From an uncultured Candidatus Binatia bacterium (lineage in GTDB: Bacteria > Desulfobacterota > Binatia > Bin18): DNA of 64,000 nt. Position 1 is the stretch's first letter. The number at the start of each line of letters is the position of its first letter. The translations under genes and the position numbers were made by a program. Positions 17,066-26,638 of the stretch are shown here, piece after piece. The notes beneath the pieces are model-generated. The model ran no database searches. It saw nothing but the letters and a program-made list of their open reading frames with translations, and was not told the origin of the DNA. The stretch covers positions 1,302,501 through 1,366,500 of the forward strand of contig OY282457.1 of NCBI GenBank assembly GCA_958296235.1, written 5' to 3'.

Positions 17066-17401
17066 ATGAACAAAATGCAATATCGAGGCTATACCGCTCG
17101 CATTGAATTCGACGAGGACGACCGCATATTTGTCGGCCATCTGGCCGGCATAAAGGATAGCGTCGGTTTTCATGGAACAACGGTTGACGAACTTGAGCGT
17201 GCTTTTCACGAATCCGTCGATGCCTATATCGCTATCAGCGAGGAACAGGGCCGACGGCCACAAAAGCCCTATTCCGGCAGGCTCATGTTACGCGTTTCGC
17301 CCGAAGTCCACTCCGCCGTTGCTACCGCGGCGAGTATACAGGGAAAGAGCATCAACCAGTGGGCTTCCGAAGTCTTGGGTAAGGCGGCTTCGCAGAGTTG
17401 A
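17066..17401 (+). CDS. hicB: HicB-family antitoxin-like protein (solitary)
   Basis: About 111 aa. The N-terminal half is the HicB partial RNase-H-like fold (YRGYTARIEFDEDDRIFVGHLAGIKDSVGFHGTTVDEL). The C-terminus is a ribbon-helix-helix/Arc-like segment (GRLMLRVSPEVHSAVATAA, then GKSINQWASEVL). I found no hicA-sized ORF with the dsRBD-like toxin fold upstream (16878-17065) or downstream, so it may be an orphan regulator. The start is uncertain: ATG 17066 lacks a good site, and an upstream in-frame ATG exists at 17003. Confidence 0.82.
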   Translation: MNKMQYRGYTARIEFDEDDRIFVGHLAGIKDSVGFHGTTVDELERAFHESVDAYIAISEEQGRRPQKPYSGRLMLRVSPEVHSAVATAASIQGKSINQWASEVLGKAASQS

Positions 17402-17434
17402 CGTTCCCTTATGCTTCCAATGGAGGAAGACGTC

Positions 17435-18709
17435 ATGAATGACCGATACCGCCCTGACCAAAAGATGCTGACGCCAGCGCGCGCTTCAGACGCGGTTCGT
17501 CATACGCCGGAGCCGGCGCGGGCGTCAACGGACCGGCGGTCGGAATTTGAGCATGACCGTTCCCGGATTATCCACTCGGCCGCATTTCGGCGCTTGCAGG
17601 GCAAGACTCAGGTATTCGGCATTTACGAGGGAGATTTTTTTCGGACCCGTCTCACCCATTCTCTTGAAGTCGCTCAAATTGCCAAGGGCATTGCCCTGAC
17701 TCTCGGCGCCGACCCGGATTTGGTCGAGGCGGTCTGTCTGGCGCACGACCTGGGCCATCCACCCTTTGGCCATAATGGCGAACGGACGCTGCACGCCCTC
17801 ATGCGGGCGCATGGCGGCTTTGAGGGCAATGCGCAAACCCTGCGTATTCTGACCTATCTTGAACACAAGCATGCCGACTATGCCGGCCTGAATCTGACCT
17901 ATCAAACCCTGGACGGTATTCTCAAATGCAAAACCTGCATCGACGCAACAGCCATAGCTAATGATCTACAGGGCCCGGTCAAAGGCTTTTACGCCGAAGA
18001 CCGCGCCCTCGTCGAGGCTATCATCCGCCAGACCGGCAGCGGGCAACAACGCAGCCTTGAGTGCCAAATCATGGATGTGGCGGATGACATCGCCTATTCC
18101 GTGCATGACTTAGAAGACAGTCTCAAAGCCGGCTTATTGACCTCAGCCGACCTGCGGCGTCTTCCGCCGGCGCGCGTGGTGCGCGCGGTCAATACAAAGC
18201 TGGCCGTTTGGGGCCGAGCCAGCGCTGAAAGCACAGTCCACCAGGAACTGTCCCAGATTGCCGACCGACTCGAACAGCTCGAACAGCGCTCTCTTCGGGC
18301 CGGCAGAAAAATGCTGATTCGTGATCTCATTCATGAATTCGTCAGTCCGGTTGCCCACCAATCCCACGGTCTGATTGATACCGATTTTCCCAACCGGGTT
18401 CGCATCGAAGCCCTCAAGGCGTTCGAGTCGTACAAGGTCATCAATAATCCGCGCGTGACCACCCTCGGCCATAAGGGCAAAGAAGTCCTCCAGCGCCTGT
18501 TTGCCGTGCTCGACCAGGGCCAGGAGTCCATCGGTCTCTTCCCCGAAGACCACGGCGAGCACTATGAAAACGCGCTCCTCAACGGCGACGAGACCGCCCG
18601 CAAACGGGTCATCTGCGATTTTCTGGCCGGCATGACCGATTCGTACGCCCTGCGGTTTTACAGCCGATTGTTCGTGCCGGGCGAAGGCAGTTTTTATGAG
18701 ATGTTGTGA
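17435..18709 (+). CDS. dgt: dGTPase-like deoxynucleoside triphosphate triphosphohydrolase
   Basis: 424 aa of the HD superfamily. Metal-binding residues lie in THSLEVAQIAKG (His) and CLAHDLGHPPFGHNGE (HD plus His). The N-terminal RSEFEHDRSRIIHSAAFRRLQGKTQVF and a later DVADDIAYSVHDLEDSL are hallmark segments of bacterial dGTPases. It hydrolyses dNTPs to deoxynucleoside and triphosphate, tuning pools and sometimes limiting phage. ATG 17435 follows GGAGGA at 7 nt; an earlier ATG at 17411 has no site. Confidence 0.92.
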   Translation: MNDRYRPDQKMLTPARASDAVRHTPEPARASTDRRSEFEHDRSRIIHSAAFRRLQGKTQVFGIYEGDFFRTRLTHSLEVAQIAKGIALTLGADPDLVEAVCLAHDLGHPPFGHNGERTLHALMRAHGGFEGNAQTLRILTYLEHKHADYAGLNLTYQTLDGILKCKTCIDATAIANDLQGPVKGFYAEDRALVEAIIRQTGSGQQRSLECQIMDVADDIAYSVHDLEDSLKAGLLTSADLRRLPPARVVRAVNTKLAVWGRASAESTVHQELSQIADRLEQLEQRSLRAGRKMLIRDLIHEFVSPVAHQSHGLIDTDFPNRVRIEALKAFESYKVINNPRVTTLGHKGKEVLQRLFAVLDQGQESIGLFPEDHGEHYENALLNGDETARKRVICDFLAGMTDSYALRFYSRLFVPGEGSFYEML

Positions 18710-18776
18710 CGACTATACTGTCCTTACGCAGAAAGGTAACAAATCCATAACGCTTTCCCGACCGGAGGTTCAAACC

Positions 18777-18995
18777 ATGAAGCTGATCTATCATCCTGAT
18801 ACGGACTCGCTTTACATCGACCTCTCCGAGCGGCCGAGTGTGGACAGCCAGGAGATCTCCAAAGGTGTTGTGCTGGATTACGATGCCCAAGGGAAATTGG
18901 TTGGGATTGATATCGACAATGCCAGCAACAAGGCGATGCTCAACGAACTGACGCTCAGCAAGTTGCCAGCCAAGATGCAGACCCTGACAGCCTGA
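18777..18995 (+). CDS. DUF2283 domain protein
   Basis: 72 aa matching the DUF2283 pattern: MKLIYHPDTDSLYIDLSERP, then GVVLDYDAQGKLVGIDIDNAS. Members are short beta-rich proteins of unknown function, often found next to toxin-antitoxin or DUF4258-type genes; no such partner is adjacent here. ATG 18777 has GGAGG 8 nt upstream, which rules out the longer frame that overlaps dgt. Confidence 0.85.
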   Translation: MKLIYHPDTDSLYIDLSERPSVDSQEISKGVVLDYDAQGKLVGIDIDNASNKAMLNELTLSKLPAKMQTLTA

Positions 18996-19062
18996 TTCAT
19001 CACTACACCCCTGCCTGCCACCACGCCGATGGAGTTGTTGAACGGAGCTAAGTCGAAAACAT

Positions 19063-19746
19063 ATGCAATCCGACCAGTTCCGGTTCGGTATCACAGACGC
19101 CGCCCAAACGCTTGGCCTCAAAGCCGTCTGCTTTGTGATTGAGGGGGTCCGTAATCAACACACGAACCCTGAGTTTGAAAAACTCAAGACACACACGCTT
19201 GCCCAAGTGAGCAAAGACCTCTCGTCTGAGGCCATACAGACCGACCCTATTCTGAACGGCTTTCGTGCCCTGCACGACGCTGTTGGACGCTCCAATCGGA
19301 AAAACGTGGCCTCACCCGAAAGCTTGCTCAAACTGGTCTTACAAACCGGGGGACTGCCGCAGGTCAATCTGCTGGTTGATATGTATAACCTCGTATCAGT
19401 GAAAACCCGTCTCTCTTTGGGGGCGCACGACCTCAGAGCGATCAACGGCAATGTGCAGTTACGTCTCACGGACGGCAGCGAGACCTTTTGGCCGATGGGC
19501 TCGGACAAGCCCAAAATCGTGAGCCCTGGCGAATACGCCTATATCGATGACGCGCACAATGTTCTGTGTCGTTTGGAAGTCCGCCAGTGCGAGAGAACGA
19601 AAATCAGCCTCGATACGACCGACGGTTTTTTTATTGTGCAGGGCAATCCGACAACACCGGCGGACTCTCTGCACGAGGCGGCGAACGAACTCCTCACTCT
19701 CATCAAACGGTTCTGCGGCGGTCGGGCCCGCCTGCTGCTGGCGTGA
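19063..19746 (+). CDS. B3/B4-domain protein (PheT-like tRNA-editing fold)
   Basis: 227 aa. The central part matches the stand-alone B3/B4 domain related to the editing module of phenylalanyl-tRNA synthetase beta: LPQVNLLVDMYNLVSVKTRLSLGAHDL, then GEYAYIDDAHNVLCRLEVRQCERTKI. Such proteins are proposed to bind or deacylate amino acids or aminoacyl-tRNA, but the precise role is not established. It is convergent with cysE, with an 11-nt gap. Confidence 0.78.
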   Translation: MQSDQFRFGITDAAQTLGLKAVCFVIEGVRNQHTNPEFEKLKTHTLAQVSKDLSSEAIQTDPILNGFRALHDAVGRSNRKNVASPESLLKLVLQTGGLPQVNLLVDMYNLVSVKTRLSLGAHDLRAINGNVQLRLTDGSETFWPMGSDKPKIVSPGEYAYIDDAHNVLCRLEVRQCERTKISLDTTDGFFIVQGNPTTPADSLHEAANELLTLIKRFCGGRARLLLA

Positions 19747-19757
19747 CGCTGCACTCT

Positions 19758-20591
19758 TCAGATGCCTCTTCGGGCATCCTCTTCTCCAGTCGGCAGGTTG
19801 TGGTCCATCTCGAACGCCGGCTGTTGGAGTTTGGCGCAGCGGCCAACCAGCTTGGCCGGCACGCCGGCGACCGTACAGCCCGACGGAACATTGGTGAGCA
19901 CGACACTGCCCGCGCCCACCTTGGCGTTTGCCCCGACCTCGACATTGCCCAGAATCTTGGCCCCGGCGCTGATCAGCACCCCGGTCCGAATTTTGGGATG
20001 GCGGTCACCGGACTCTTTGCCAGTTCCGCCCAGGGTCACTTCCTGGAGCATGGACACATTGTTCTCAACCACGGCCGTCTCCCCGATGACGAGGCTGCTG
20101 CCGTGGTCAATAAAAATTCCCGAACCAATCCGGGCGGCCGGGTGGATATCCACGCTGAAGACTTCCGAAACCCGATTCTGCAAGCAGAAGGCCAGGGTCT
20201 TCCGGTCCTGCTGCCACAGCCAGTGCGACACCCGATAGGCTTCGAGCGCGTGCAAACCCTTATAGTACAGCAGGGGCACCGAATAGAACGAACAGGCCGG
20301 GTCACGGTCACGCACCGCGCAGATGTCCGCCCGAACGGCTCGCCCAATCTGTCGGTCATCGACCAGCGCTTCCATCATGATATCGCGCAGGGTAATGGAC
20401 GGCAGGTTGAGATTCGTCAGCTTCCCGGCCAAAAGATAGCTCAACGCTTCCTCCAGTGAGGCGTGGTTCAGAATAATCGAGTGTACAAAGCTCGCCAGCA
20501 CAGGCTCGCGGTCGGCTTCCAAGGCGGCTTCGTCTCGAATGGCTTGCCAGACCCAGTCGTCAGATATTTCTTGTTGCTTGACGGCGCGCAT
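19758..20591 (-). CDS. cysE: Serine O-acetyltransferase
   Basis: 277 aa. The N-terminal helical domain is followed by left-handed beta-helix hexapeptide repeats (FSVDIHPAARIGSGIFIDHGSSLVIGETAVVE, VLISAGAKILGNVEVGANAKVGAGSVVL). Catalytic residues are visible as Asp in SVDIHP and His in FIDHG. The C-terminal VAGVPAKLVG is family-typical. It converts serine and acetyl-CoA to O-acetylserine for cysteine synthesis. A strong AGGAGG precedes ATG 20591. The C-terminal tail lacks an obvious CysK-binding terminal Ile context beyond a final Ile (RRGI), so complex formation is possible. Confidence 0.94.
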   Translation of the reverse strand: MRAVKQQEISDDWVWQAIRDEAALEADREPVLASFVHSIILNHASLEEALSYLLAGKLTNLNLPSITLRDIMMEALVDDRQIGRAVRADICAVRDRDPACSFYSVPLLYYKGLHALEAYRVSHWLWQQDRKTLAFCLQNRVSEVFSVDIHPAARIGSGIFIDHGSSLVIGETAVVENNVSMLQEVTLGGTGKESGDRHPKIRTGVLISAGAKILGNVEVGANAKVGAGSVVLTNVPSGCTVAGVPAKLVGRCAKLQQPAFEMDHNLPTGEEDARRGI

Positions 20592-20681
20592 GCGTTTCCT
20601 CCTGAGAGAAGTTTCTAGTATAATCAGCCCCTCTCCTCTCCGTAGGCTTTCCCTCTATACGGAACGATGAGGAAGAACAAT

Positions 20682-21260
20682 ATGAACAGCATGAAACGTA
20701 TCTGTGTTTTTACCGGATCATACCTGGGCGCCCGACCCGAATATCTCTCGGCCGCCCAGGCGCTCGGTAGAGAGCTGGCCGCCCGCGGTCTCGAACTGGT
20801 CTACGGAGGGGCGCATATCGGTCTCATGGGCGCGCTGGCCGACACGGTCCTGGCCGAGCAGGGGCGGGTGGTCGGCGTCATTCCCGACACGCTGGTTGAC
20901 CGGGAGGTGGCCCACCACGGCCTCTCCGAACTTCACGTGGTCGATTCCATGCACGCGCGCAAGGCGAAAATGGCCGCACTCGCGGACGGAGTGATCGCCC
21001 TGCCCGGTGGCATTGGCACGCTGGAGGAATTGTTTGAAGCGCTCACCTGGCGGGCGTTACATATCCATGCCAAGCCCTGCGGCCTGCTGAATATCAATCA
21101 TTACTACGACCTCCTGCTTCAGTTCTTGCAGCACAGCGTGGATGAGAAGTTTTTGAAGGCTGAGTATCACGCCATGCTCGTTGTCGGTGAGCGTCCGGCC
21201 GAAGTCCTTGATGCGTTCGAGCAGTACGAAAGAGACAGTGAACACAAGATGAAGGCGTAG
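20682..21260 (+). CDS. LOG-family nucleotide phosphoribohydrolase (TIGR00730)
   Basis: 192 aa Rossmann-like protein with the LOG signature PGGIGTLEELFEALTW and the upstream SMHARKAKM segment (Arg/Lys contacts). LVYGGAHIGLMGALAD is the family's early loop. These enzymes release the base from cytokinin nucleotides or other NMPs. ATG 20682 has GAGGAAG 6 nt upstream; an ATG at 20667 is in frame without a site. It is divergent from cysE. Confidence 0.92.
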   Translation: MNSMKRICVFTGSYLGARPEYLSAAQALGRELAARGLELVYGGAHIGLMGALADTVLAEQGRVVGVIPDTLVDREVAHHGLSELHVVDSMHARKAKMAALADGVIALPGGIGTLEELFEALTWRALHIHAKPCGLLNINHYYDLLLQFLQHSVDEKFLKAEYHAMLVVGERPAEVLDAFEQYERDSEHKMKA

Positions 21261-21318
21261 CCTACCGTCCCGATGGCGCGCTTGACTCCCTCATCACAGC
21301 GGTCTACTCCTCAGAAAG

Positions 21319-21552
21319 ATGAAAACAATCTCGATTGCCGTGGACGAGCGCTTGCTCGAACAGATTGATACCCTTGCCCAGGCCAGACGCAAGAAGCGAG
21401 ATGATCTGTTCAGTGAAGCCGCTCGCCAGTGGCTCAAACAGCAGCGGCTCAAAGCACTCGTGAAACAGGACCGCCAGGGCTATCGCAAAAAACCTGTCCA
21501 AGCTGATGAGTTTGGGCCCCTCCTCCGTGTCCAGCAGTGGGAGAAAATGTGA
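21319..21552 (+). CDS. Ribbon-helix-helix antitoxin (MazE-type)
   Basis: 77 aa. An N-terminal RHH DNA-binding fold (KTISIAVDERLLEQIDTLAQ, then RDDLFSEAARQWLKQQ) precedes a flexible, charged tail that should wrap the toxin. It ends in a GTGA overlap with the downstream MazF gene, so the pair is translationally coupled. Such antitoxins usually autorepress their own promoter. Confidence 0.87.
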   Translation: MKTISIAVDERLLEQIDTLAQARRKKRDDLFSEAARQWLKQQRLKALVKQDRQGYRKKPVQADEFGPLLRVQQWEKM

Positions 21553-21866
21553 GGCGCGGTGAGATTTGGAATTTTCGTTTTGATAGACCGGACAAACAAC
21601 GCCCGGTACTTATCCTGACTCGCCAAGAGATAATTCCCGTGCTGCATACGGTCACGGTGGCACCCCTCACAAGTACAATTCGAGGCGTGCCGAGTGAAGT
21701 CGTGCTCGGTCCTGAAGCTGGTCTTAAGAATCAATCCGCCATCAATCTCCACCATCTGGCTACTGTTCCAAAGTCTCAACTCAGGCGCTTTGTCGGAACT
21801 GTTTCTCCTGCAACACTCCAACGCGTCAAGGAGGCTATGCTCTTCGCTCTGGGTTTTGACGATTAG
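21549..21866 (+). CDS. mazF: MazF/PemK-family endoribonuclease toxin
   Basis: 105 aa with the MazF fold. It starts RRGEIWNFRFDRPDKQRPVLILTR (the RGEIW and RPVLIL hallmarks), then VAPLTSTIRGVPSEVVL and NQSAINLHHLATVPKSQL. The Arg in TIRG and the Thr in LTST are the usual catalytic positions. The start is GTG 21549, overlapping the antitoxin stop and preceded by GGGAG; a GTG at 21537 is also in frame. Confidence 0.9.
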   Translation: MRRGEIWNFRFDRPDKQRPVLILTRQEIIPVLHTVTVAPLTSTIRGVPSEVVLGPEAGLKNQSAINLHHLATVPKSQLRRFVGTVSPATLQRVKEAMLFALGFDD

Positions 21867-21927
21867 CCGGCGGGGCCGGCCGGATATGCCTCGCGCCTCA
21901 CGGGCGACTTGCAGGAGTGACGCTCAC

Positions 21928-22434
21928 ATGGACACCACACCGCCAGACTACTACTACCGTAACTTCCCTTCCCAGGTCCTGCCGACCCGGACGCCGTTTA
22001 CCCGTGTGGGTCGAGGGGATGCCGGGCTCTTGTTTATTTATATCTCCAATCGTCGCCAGCGCTGGAGCGTTTTACTGGCTAAGGAGCGGGTGGAGCATAT
22101 CTACCCGGAAGCGCGCAAGCAAATTCCATCCGGCTTCGCCCACGTCTGGTTGTTGGAAAAACGCTATAGTACGCGCCCGGTTGGTTTCCACACGCGAACA
22201 AAACATCCCTCTCCGCTCCACCAGCCGGCTCAAGGAGACCGCACCCCGGTCACCGGACTGGGAGAGTCGTTCATCCTCTTAGCCGAACCGTCTCCCGCGC
22301 CCGGCGTGCAGGGTGACGTCCTGTCCTACCACTTGCAGGAAGGGGCCGCTATCGAAGCGGCGGAAGAGTACACCCGGCGATACCGCCGCCGCGCCGTGGT
22401 CGGTTTGCTGGTCTGGGATGATTACTGGTTCTAG
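21928..22434 (+). CDS. Hypothetical protein
   Basis: 168 aa that I do not recognise. It opens MDTTPPDYYYRNFPSQVLPTRTPF. The middle is basic and aromatic (YISNRRQRWSVLLAKERVEHIYP), and it ends in a hydrophobic strand, VVGLLVWDDYWF. No membrane segment or signal peptide is visible. The ATG has GGAG 12 nt upstream, which is far. The frame is open further upstream over the mazF 3' end but has no better start. Confidence 0.5.
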   Translation: MDTTPPDYYYRNFPSQVLPTRTPFTRVGRGDAGLLFIYISNRRQRWSVLLAKERVEHIYPEARKQIPSGFAHVWLLEKRYSTRPVGFHTRTKHPSPLHQPAQGDRTPVTGLGESFILLAEPSPAPGVQGDVLSYHLQEGAAIEAAEEYTRRYRRRAVVGLLVWDDYWF

Positions 22435-22444
22435 CGCTCACGCC

Positions 22445-23329
22445 TCACAGCCAGCCTGATTTGCGGCGGCTGGGCGGTTTCACGCCGGTCAGACATACCC
22501 GGACCGCACTCCAGGCCGCGTGAAACGCACGGCGCAAGGCAACCGCGTCAACGGCGAGCGCGCGCATCCAGACGCCGGCATTGTGAGGCAGGATCGATGC
22601 GCCGGCATAGATGTCGGGAAGCGGACCGAGCGCCGTGCGTAAAATTGTCACCAACTCCTCAGCAGCATGGTCCGACACCACCCAGAACGTCCCCTGCGTC
22701 TGGTAGCGTCGCAGGGCCGGAGGCAGGCTATCAACGAACTCAGGGCCGGTCATCTCAAAGCGGTCCAGACAGCGGCGCTGCCCGTCCGGCCGCTGGAATA
22801 CGGTTTCGTTGAAAATCGAGCCAAACGGACGGGCCAGGGCTTCCGGGTCGTGCAGTCCAAAGGCATCGCCGCTGATGGCCGTCGCGCCTTCTTCGACAGC
22901 GATGTGGACAGCAGAGCGAAAGCGCGCTTGGGGAAACAACGTGAGCGGGTCGGGCAGGTATTCGACAAAGCTGCCTTTACCCGCCCGGATGAAAACCTGC
23001 TGCGTGGCGACCCTGCCCTCCCGCATCGAGTGGACAACGGTTGCCCCTTGGGTTGTCAGATGCACGCCCGCCCCGGCCTCCACCGAACAATCGAGCGCCA
23101 GATGCTCATTTTCATACACTCCGCCAGAGATGGATTGGAGCATCAGCGTCAGCATCCCGTGCGGAGCCCGGTCAAGAGAGAACGGCTGGGTAAGGGTGAA
23201 GGGATAGGTCGTCCGTTGCCTGGCGAGAAAGGTTTGGCCGGAGGGAGCGCGTTTGAAGCTGAGAGCAACCTGGGGCGACGTGACGGGGCATGGCTCGGCT
23301 AAGAGCCGAGGGGAAGATTCAGGGCTCAT
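22445..23329 (-). CDS. ureD: Urease accessory protein UreD
   Basis: 294 aa. UreD/UreH family features are present: APHGMLTLMLQSISGGVYENEHLALDCSVEAGAGVHLTTQ and FVEYLPDPLTLFPQARFRS. It acts as the scaffold that binds apo-urease and, with UreF and UreG, passes nickel to the active site. It is the last gene of the cluster, 24 nt after ureC. No ureG or ureE is present in the window, so nickel insertion must use a distant or alternative GTPase. Confidence 0.9.
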   Translation of the reverse strand: MSPESSPRLLAEPCPVTSPQVALSFKRAPSGQTFLARQRTTYPFTLTQPFSLDRAPHGMLTLMLQSISGGVYENEHLALDCSVEAGAGVHLTTQGATVVHSMREGRVATQQVFIRAGKGSFVEYLPDPLTLFPQARFRSAVHIAVEEGATAISGDAFGLHDPEALARPFGSIFNETVFQRPDGQRRCLDRFEMTGPEFVDSLPPALRRYQTQGTFWVVSDHAAEELVTILRTALGPLPDIYAGASILPHNAGVWMRALAVDAVALRRAFHAAWSAVRVCLTGVKPPSRRKSGWL

Positions 23330-23353
23330 GGCGTTCTACGGAAGCCGCGCCGC

Positions 23354-25063
23354 TCAGCGTAGAAAATACTTTCGGGCGAGCGGGACTTCATCCGCCGGCT
23401 CGCACGTCAGCAGCTCGCCATCGGCATACACCTCATGCGTGTGCGGGTTGACCGTGATGTCCGGGCAGGCGTCGTTATGCAGCATATTCCTCTTCCCGAC
23501 CGCGCGCGTATTCCGAATCGGCAACATTGGCTTGTGGAGTGCGAGCTTACGCGGAACATCCGCCTCAAGCGCCAAGGAGCTGGCGAAGACCGCGCTGAGG
23601 GCAGACGGCGCGCTGCCCACCGCCCCCCACATGGGACGCTGGACGACGGGCTCAACCGGGAAGATACAGCCACTCGCGTCGCCCATGATAGACCAGGCCA
23701 TAAAGCCGCCCTTCATCACCATCAGCGGTTTGGCGCCAAAAAATGCCGTCCCCCATAACACCATATCAGCCATTTTGCCGGCTTCCAGCGAACCGACATA
23801 CTGGTCAATGCCCAGCGTGCGGGCCGGGTTGATGGTATATTTGGCGATATAGCGTTTGATCCGTTCGTTATCGGCGCGCGCTGTTTTTTCCGTCGGAAGA
23901 CGCCCACGCTGATCCTTCATCTTACTCGCCAGCCGCCAGCAATTCGTAATGGTTTCATGCACCCGTCCCATCCCCTGCGTGTCCGCGGCAAACATCGAGA
24001 TTGCGCCAAGATCGTGCAAGACGTCTTCCGCGGCCATAGTCTGCGGCCGGATGCGGCTTTCGGCAAAGGCGACATCTTCCGGCAAGCGCCAGTTCAGCAT
24101 GTGGGCGTCCATAGTCATGGGCAGGGCTTCGTCAAGCGCATTGCGCGAGTAGGGGTTGGTCGGATTGGTAGAAGACGGCAGGCAGTTGGGCACGCCCGTG
24201 ACGCGGATAAGATCGGGCGCATGACCGCCGCCGGCGCCCTCCACGTGATACATATGGATCGTCCGCCCGGCGATCGCCGCCAGCGTGTCCTCACAATAGC
24301 CGGCCTCGTTGATCGTGTCGGTATGGAGTTGGACTTGAAAGTCGTAGCGATCCGCCACCGTGAGCGCACAGTCAATGGTGGCCGGCATGGCCCCGAAATC
24401 TTCGTGGACCTTAATGCCTATCGCCCCGCCGGCCACACTTTCTTCAATCGCGGCTCCGACGTGCGCATTGCCCCGTCCCAGAAAGCCGAAATTCAAGGGA
24501 TAATGCTCACAGGCCTTGAGCATCTTGGCCAGATTATTCGGCCCCGCGCAGCTGATATCGAAATGGGGCCCCATGGTTCCGCCAATGATGGTCGTAATGC
24601 CGCTGGCCAGGGCGTGTTCACACTGCTGCGGACACAGGAAGTGGGCGTGCGCCTCCACTCCCCCCGGAGTAATGAGCAGGCCATCGCCGTGCACGATGGT
24701 CGTACACGGCCCGCAGATCAGCTCGGGCTGGACACCGGCCTGGATGGCGGGATTGCCGGCTTTTCCCACCCCAACGATCTTGCCGTCTTTAATACCGATG
24801 TCGCCCTTCACAATGCCCAGTACCGGATCGATGATCGTCGCGTTGTGGACAACCATATCCAGCCCGCCCGCAGCCGCGGTCGTGGGGGCATGAAAGCCCA
24901 TCCCGTCGCGCATCACCTTGCCAGCTCCAGTCAGACACTCGTCACCATAGACCGCATGGTCGCGCTCAACCTCGGCCAGCAGCGAGGTGTCGCCCAGACG
25001 CACCATATCGCCTGTTGTTGGCCCATACGTGGCCGCATAGGCCGCCCGTGTCAGTCTGGCCAT
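23354..25063 (-). CDS. ureC: Urease alpha subunit (divergent UreC)
   Basis: 569 aa, normal alpha-subunit length. Nickel-site residues are intact: [10 protein letters not shown] (two His), GIKVHEDFG (the Lys to be carbamylated, then His), [10 protein letters not shown] (His), [14 protein letters not shown] (His) and [10 protein letters not shown] (Asp). The mobile-flap motif, normally MVCHHLD, reads MDAHMLN. The flap Cys is therefore Ala and the second His is Met, while the first His and the downstream Arg (AESRIR) are kept. HAHF in place of HIHF also marks a divergent branch. Hydrolysis of urea is likely but flap kinetics or specificity may differ. Confidence 0.9.
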   Translation of the reverse strand: MARLTRAAYAATYGPTTGDMVRLGDTSLLAEVERDHAVYGDECLTGAGKVMRDGMGFHAPTTAAAGGLDMVVHNATIIDPVLGIVKGDIGIKDGKIVGVGKAGNPAIQAGVQPELICGPCTTIVHGDGLLITPGGVEAHAHFLCPQQCEHALASGITTIIGGTMGPHFDISCAGPNNLAKMLKACEHYPLNFGFLGRGNAHVGAAIEESVAGGAIGIKVHEDFGAMPATIDCALTVADRYDFQVQLHTDTINEAGYCEDTLAAIAGRTIHMYHVEGAGGGHAPDLIRVTGVPNCLPSSTNPTNPYSRNALDEALPMTMDAHMLNWRLPEDVAFAESRIRPQTMAAEDVLHDLGAISMFAADTQGMGRVHETITNCWRLASKMKDQRGRLPTEKTARADNERIKRYIAKYTINPARTLGIDQYVGSLEAGKMADMVLWGTAFFGAKPLMVMKGGFMAWSIMGDASGCIFPVEPVVQRPMWGAVGSAPSALSAVFASSLALEADVPRKLALHKPMLPIRNTRAVGKRNMLHNDACPDITVNPHTHEVYADGELLTCEPADEVPLARKYFLR

Positions 25064-25071
25064 ATTCCCTC

Positions 25072-25776
25072 CTATGCGCCCTTGAAGCCGCGTTCTTTGG
25101 CCCGTTGGAGAGCGGCCCGCTTGACCGCCTCGGAATGAATGGAACCGTTGGTGAGATTATTGAGGCCGGTGACCTCGCCGCTGCCGCCCAGAGCGACTAA
25201 TGGAACGGCTTTCTTCACCCCAGGCTCGAAACGCACCGACGCGCCGGCCGGCACGTCCAGGCGCAGGCCAAACGCCCGCGCCCGATCAAACTCCAGGGCC
25301 TTATTGGCTTCAAAGAAATGAAAATGACTGGTCACCTGGATGGCGCGGTCCCCGGTATTGACGACCTCCAGGGTCAGGGTTTCGCGGCCGGCGTTGAGGT
25401 CGATCTCTTCGTCAGGCGTAATGAGCGCGCCGGGCCGCCCGTAGGGCGATTCGGGCAGGGGCTCGGAGCCGGGTCGGATCGGATTGTACACGGCAATGAG
25501 CTTGGTTCCGTCCGCGAACAGCCCATCCACCATAATCCGGGACACCAGCTCAGCCACGTTGGGCAGCACGTCGTCGGTCGTCAGCAGGGTTGACCCCAGG
25601 CTGACCAGCTCGGCGACCGATTTCCCCTCACGCGCGCCCTCAAGCAGTTCGTCCGTGATATAGGCAATGGCCTCGGCGGCGTTGAGCTTGAGCCCTTTGG
25701 CCTTATGGCGGCGCGCAAGTTCAGCCGCCATAAAAATGGTGAGGCGTTCGTTTTCCGTGGGCGTGAGGTTCAGCAT
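25072..25776 (-). CDS. ureAB: Fused urease gamma-beta subunit
   Basis: 234 aa combining two urease subunits. Residues 1 to about 100 are UreA ([29 protein letters not shown], then [15 protein letters not shown]). Residues about 105-215 are UreB ([45 protein letters not shown]). The fusion order gamma-beta is that of Helicobacter UreA and of some bacterial second urease loci. The gene lies 8 nt upstream of ureC and has an AGGAGG ribosome site. Confidence 0.93.
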   Translation of the reverse strand: MLNLTPTENERLTIFMAAELARRHKAKGLKLNAAEAIAYITDELLEGAREGKSVAELVSLGSTLLTTDDVLPNVAELVSRIMVDGLFADGTKLIAVYNPIRPGSEPLPESPYGRPGALITPDEEIDLNAGRETLTLEVVNTGDRAIQVTSHFHFFEANKALEFDRARAFGLRLDVPAGASVRFEPGVKKAVPLVALGGSGEVTGLNNLTNGSIHSEAVKRAALQRAKERGFKGA

Positions 25777-25830
25777 AGATATTCCTCCTGGAGATCGTAC
25801 GGAGCGTGAGGTATGCGCTGGACGCGCGGC

Positions 25831-26505
25831 TCAATTCGCAAACAACCGCGTCGCCTGGGTCTCATGCCGCATCATGGCAATATCGGCGACCGGCGTAAAG
25901 CTGCTGAGAGACTCGGGCAGGGGCGCGGCAAGCAGCGCGGTCAGCGTGGGGCGTATCTGCTGGATAATCATTTGCGCCTGGATATGGCTTACAAAGCCGA
26001 GCCGGATAGCGGCGCTCACAAACGCCATGACCTGGAGATGGCCGGACAGCAGGCTGGCCTGCTCCGTGTCTAACCCAACCCCACGCCAGACCAGACCTTG
26101 CACAATAGGCAGATGGCCCCACGCCCGCCTTGTTTTGATACGCTCCAAATAGTCAGCGGCGCGGGGCGTCTTGAGCCGGTCATGGACACGCAGCAGGGCC
26201 CGGCCGGCCCGTTGCGATACAACGCGCAACTCACGCGCAAGCGAGAGCGCTTCCAGTTCTGCATCAATCGCAGCAACTTTTTCCAGCTCGCCGGCCGCAC
26301 GATGCGCCCATACCAGGGCGGGCCGGTCGCACCGCGCCCACCGACCGCGGAGTTGGCCCTGGACGAAGTGCAGCAGGGTCTCGGCGTCCTGTACATGCGC
26401 ATCGGTAAAAAGCGTCTCCAATCCCCACGAAGCGGCAAAGCCCCCGCCGGGGAAAAAACTGTCACCGTGTTGCAGCGCGGTCAAGAGAACAGTCGGGTCA
26501 GTCAT
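25831..26505 (-). CDS. ureF: Urease accessory protein UreF
   Basis: 224 aa, all helical, beginning LLTALQHGDSFFPGGGFAASWGLETLF (the UreF SFPxGGFAxSxGLE motif). UreF regulates the UreG GTPase in the nickel-loading complex. As the first gene of the minus-strand urease cluster it probably marks the promoter-proximal end. No convincing ribosome site was seen. The order F-AB-C-D without E and G is unusual. Confidence 0.87.
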   Translation of the reverse strand: MTDPTVLLTALQHGDSFFPGGGFAASWGLETLFTDAHVQDAETLLHFVQGQLRGRWARCDRPALVWAHRAAGELEKVAAIDAELEALSLARELRVVSQRAGRALLRVHDRLKTPRAADYLERIKTRRAWGHLPIVQGLVWRGVGLDTEQASLLSGHLQVMAFVSAAIRLGFVSHIQAQMIIQQIRPTLTALLAAPLPESLSSFTPVADIAMMRHETQATRLFAN

Positions 26506-26638
26506 GCGGGCTTTTTCTTAGCCGAGGCCCGCCCGCCTTTTTTGCAATGGAACGGGCCACGCCGGGGGATACCGTCTTATGCCTGGGCAGGGTAATGATG
26601 CGCCTTTTCATGTGAATACATCAAGCCTCTTCTTTCCC

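Noticed and set aside
23957..25138. Long open frame on the plus strand (393 codons) opposite ureC
   Set aside because: It mirrors the GC-rich third positions of ureC, has no ribosome site and gives a low-complexity His/Arg-rich product. It is an antisense shadow.
26506..26560. GCGGGC/GCCCGC hairpin with a T-run as a terminator
   Set aside because: It lies upstream of ureF on the other strand and no plus-strand gene ends before it, so there is nothing for it to terminate.
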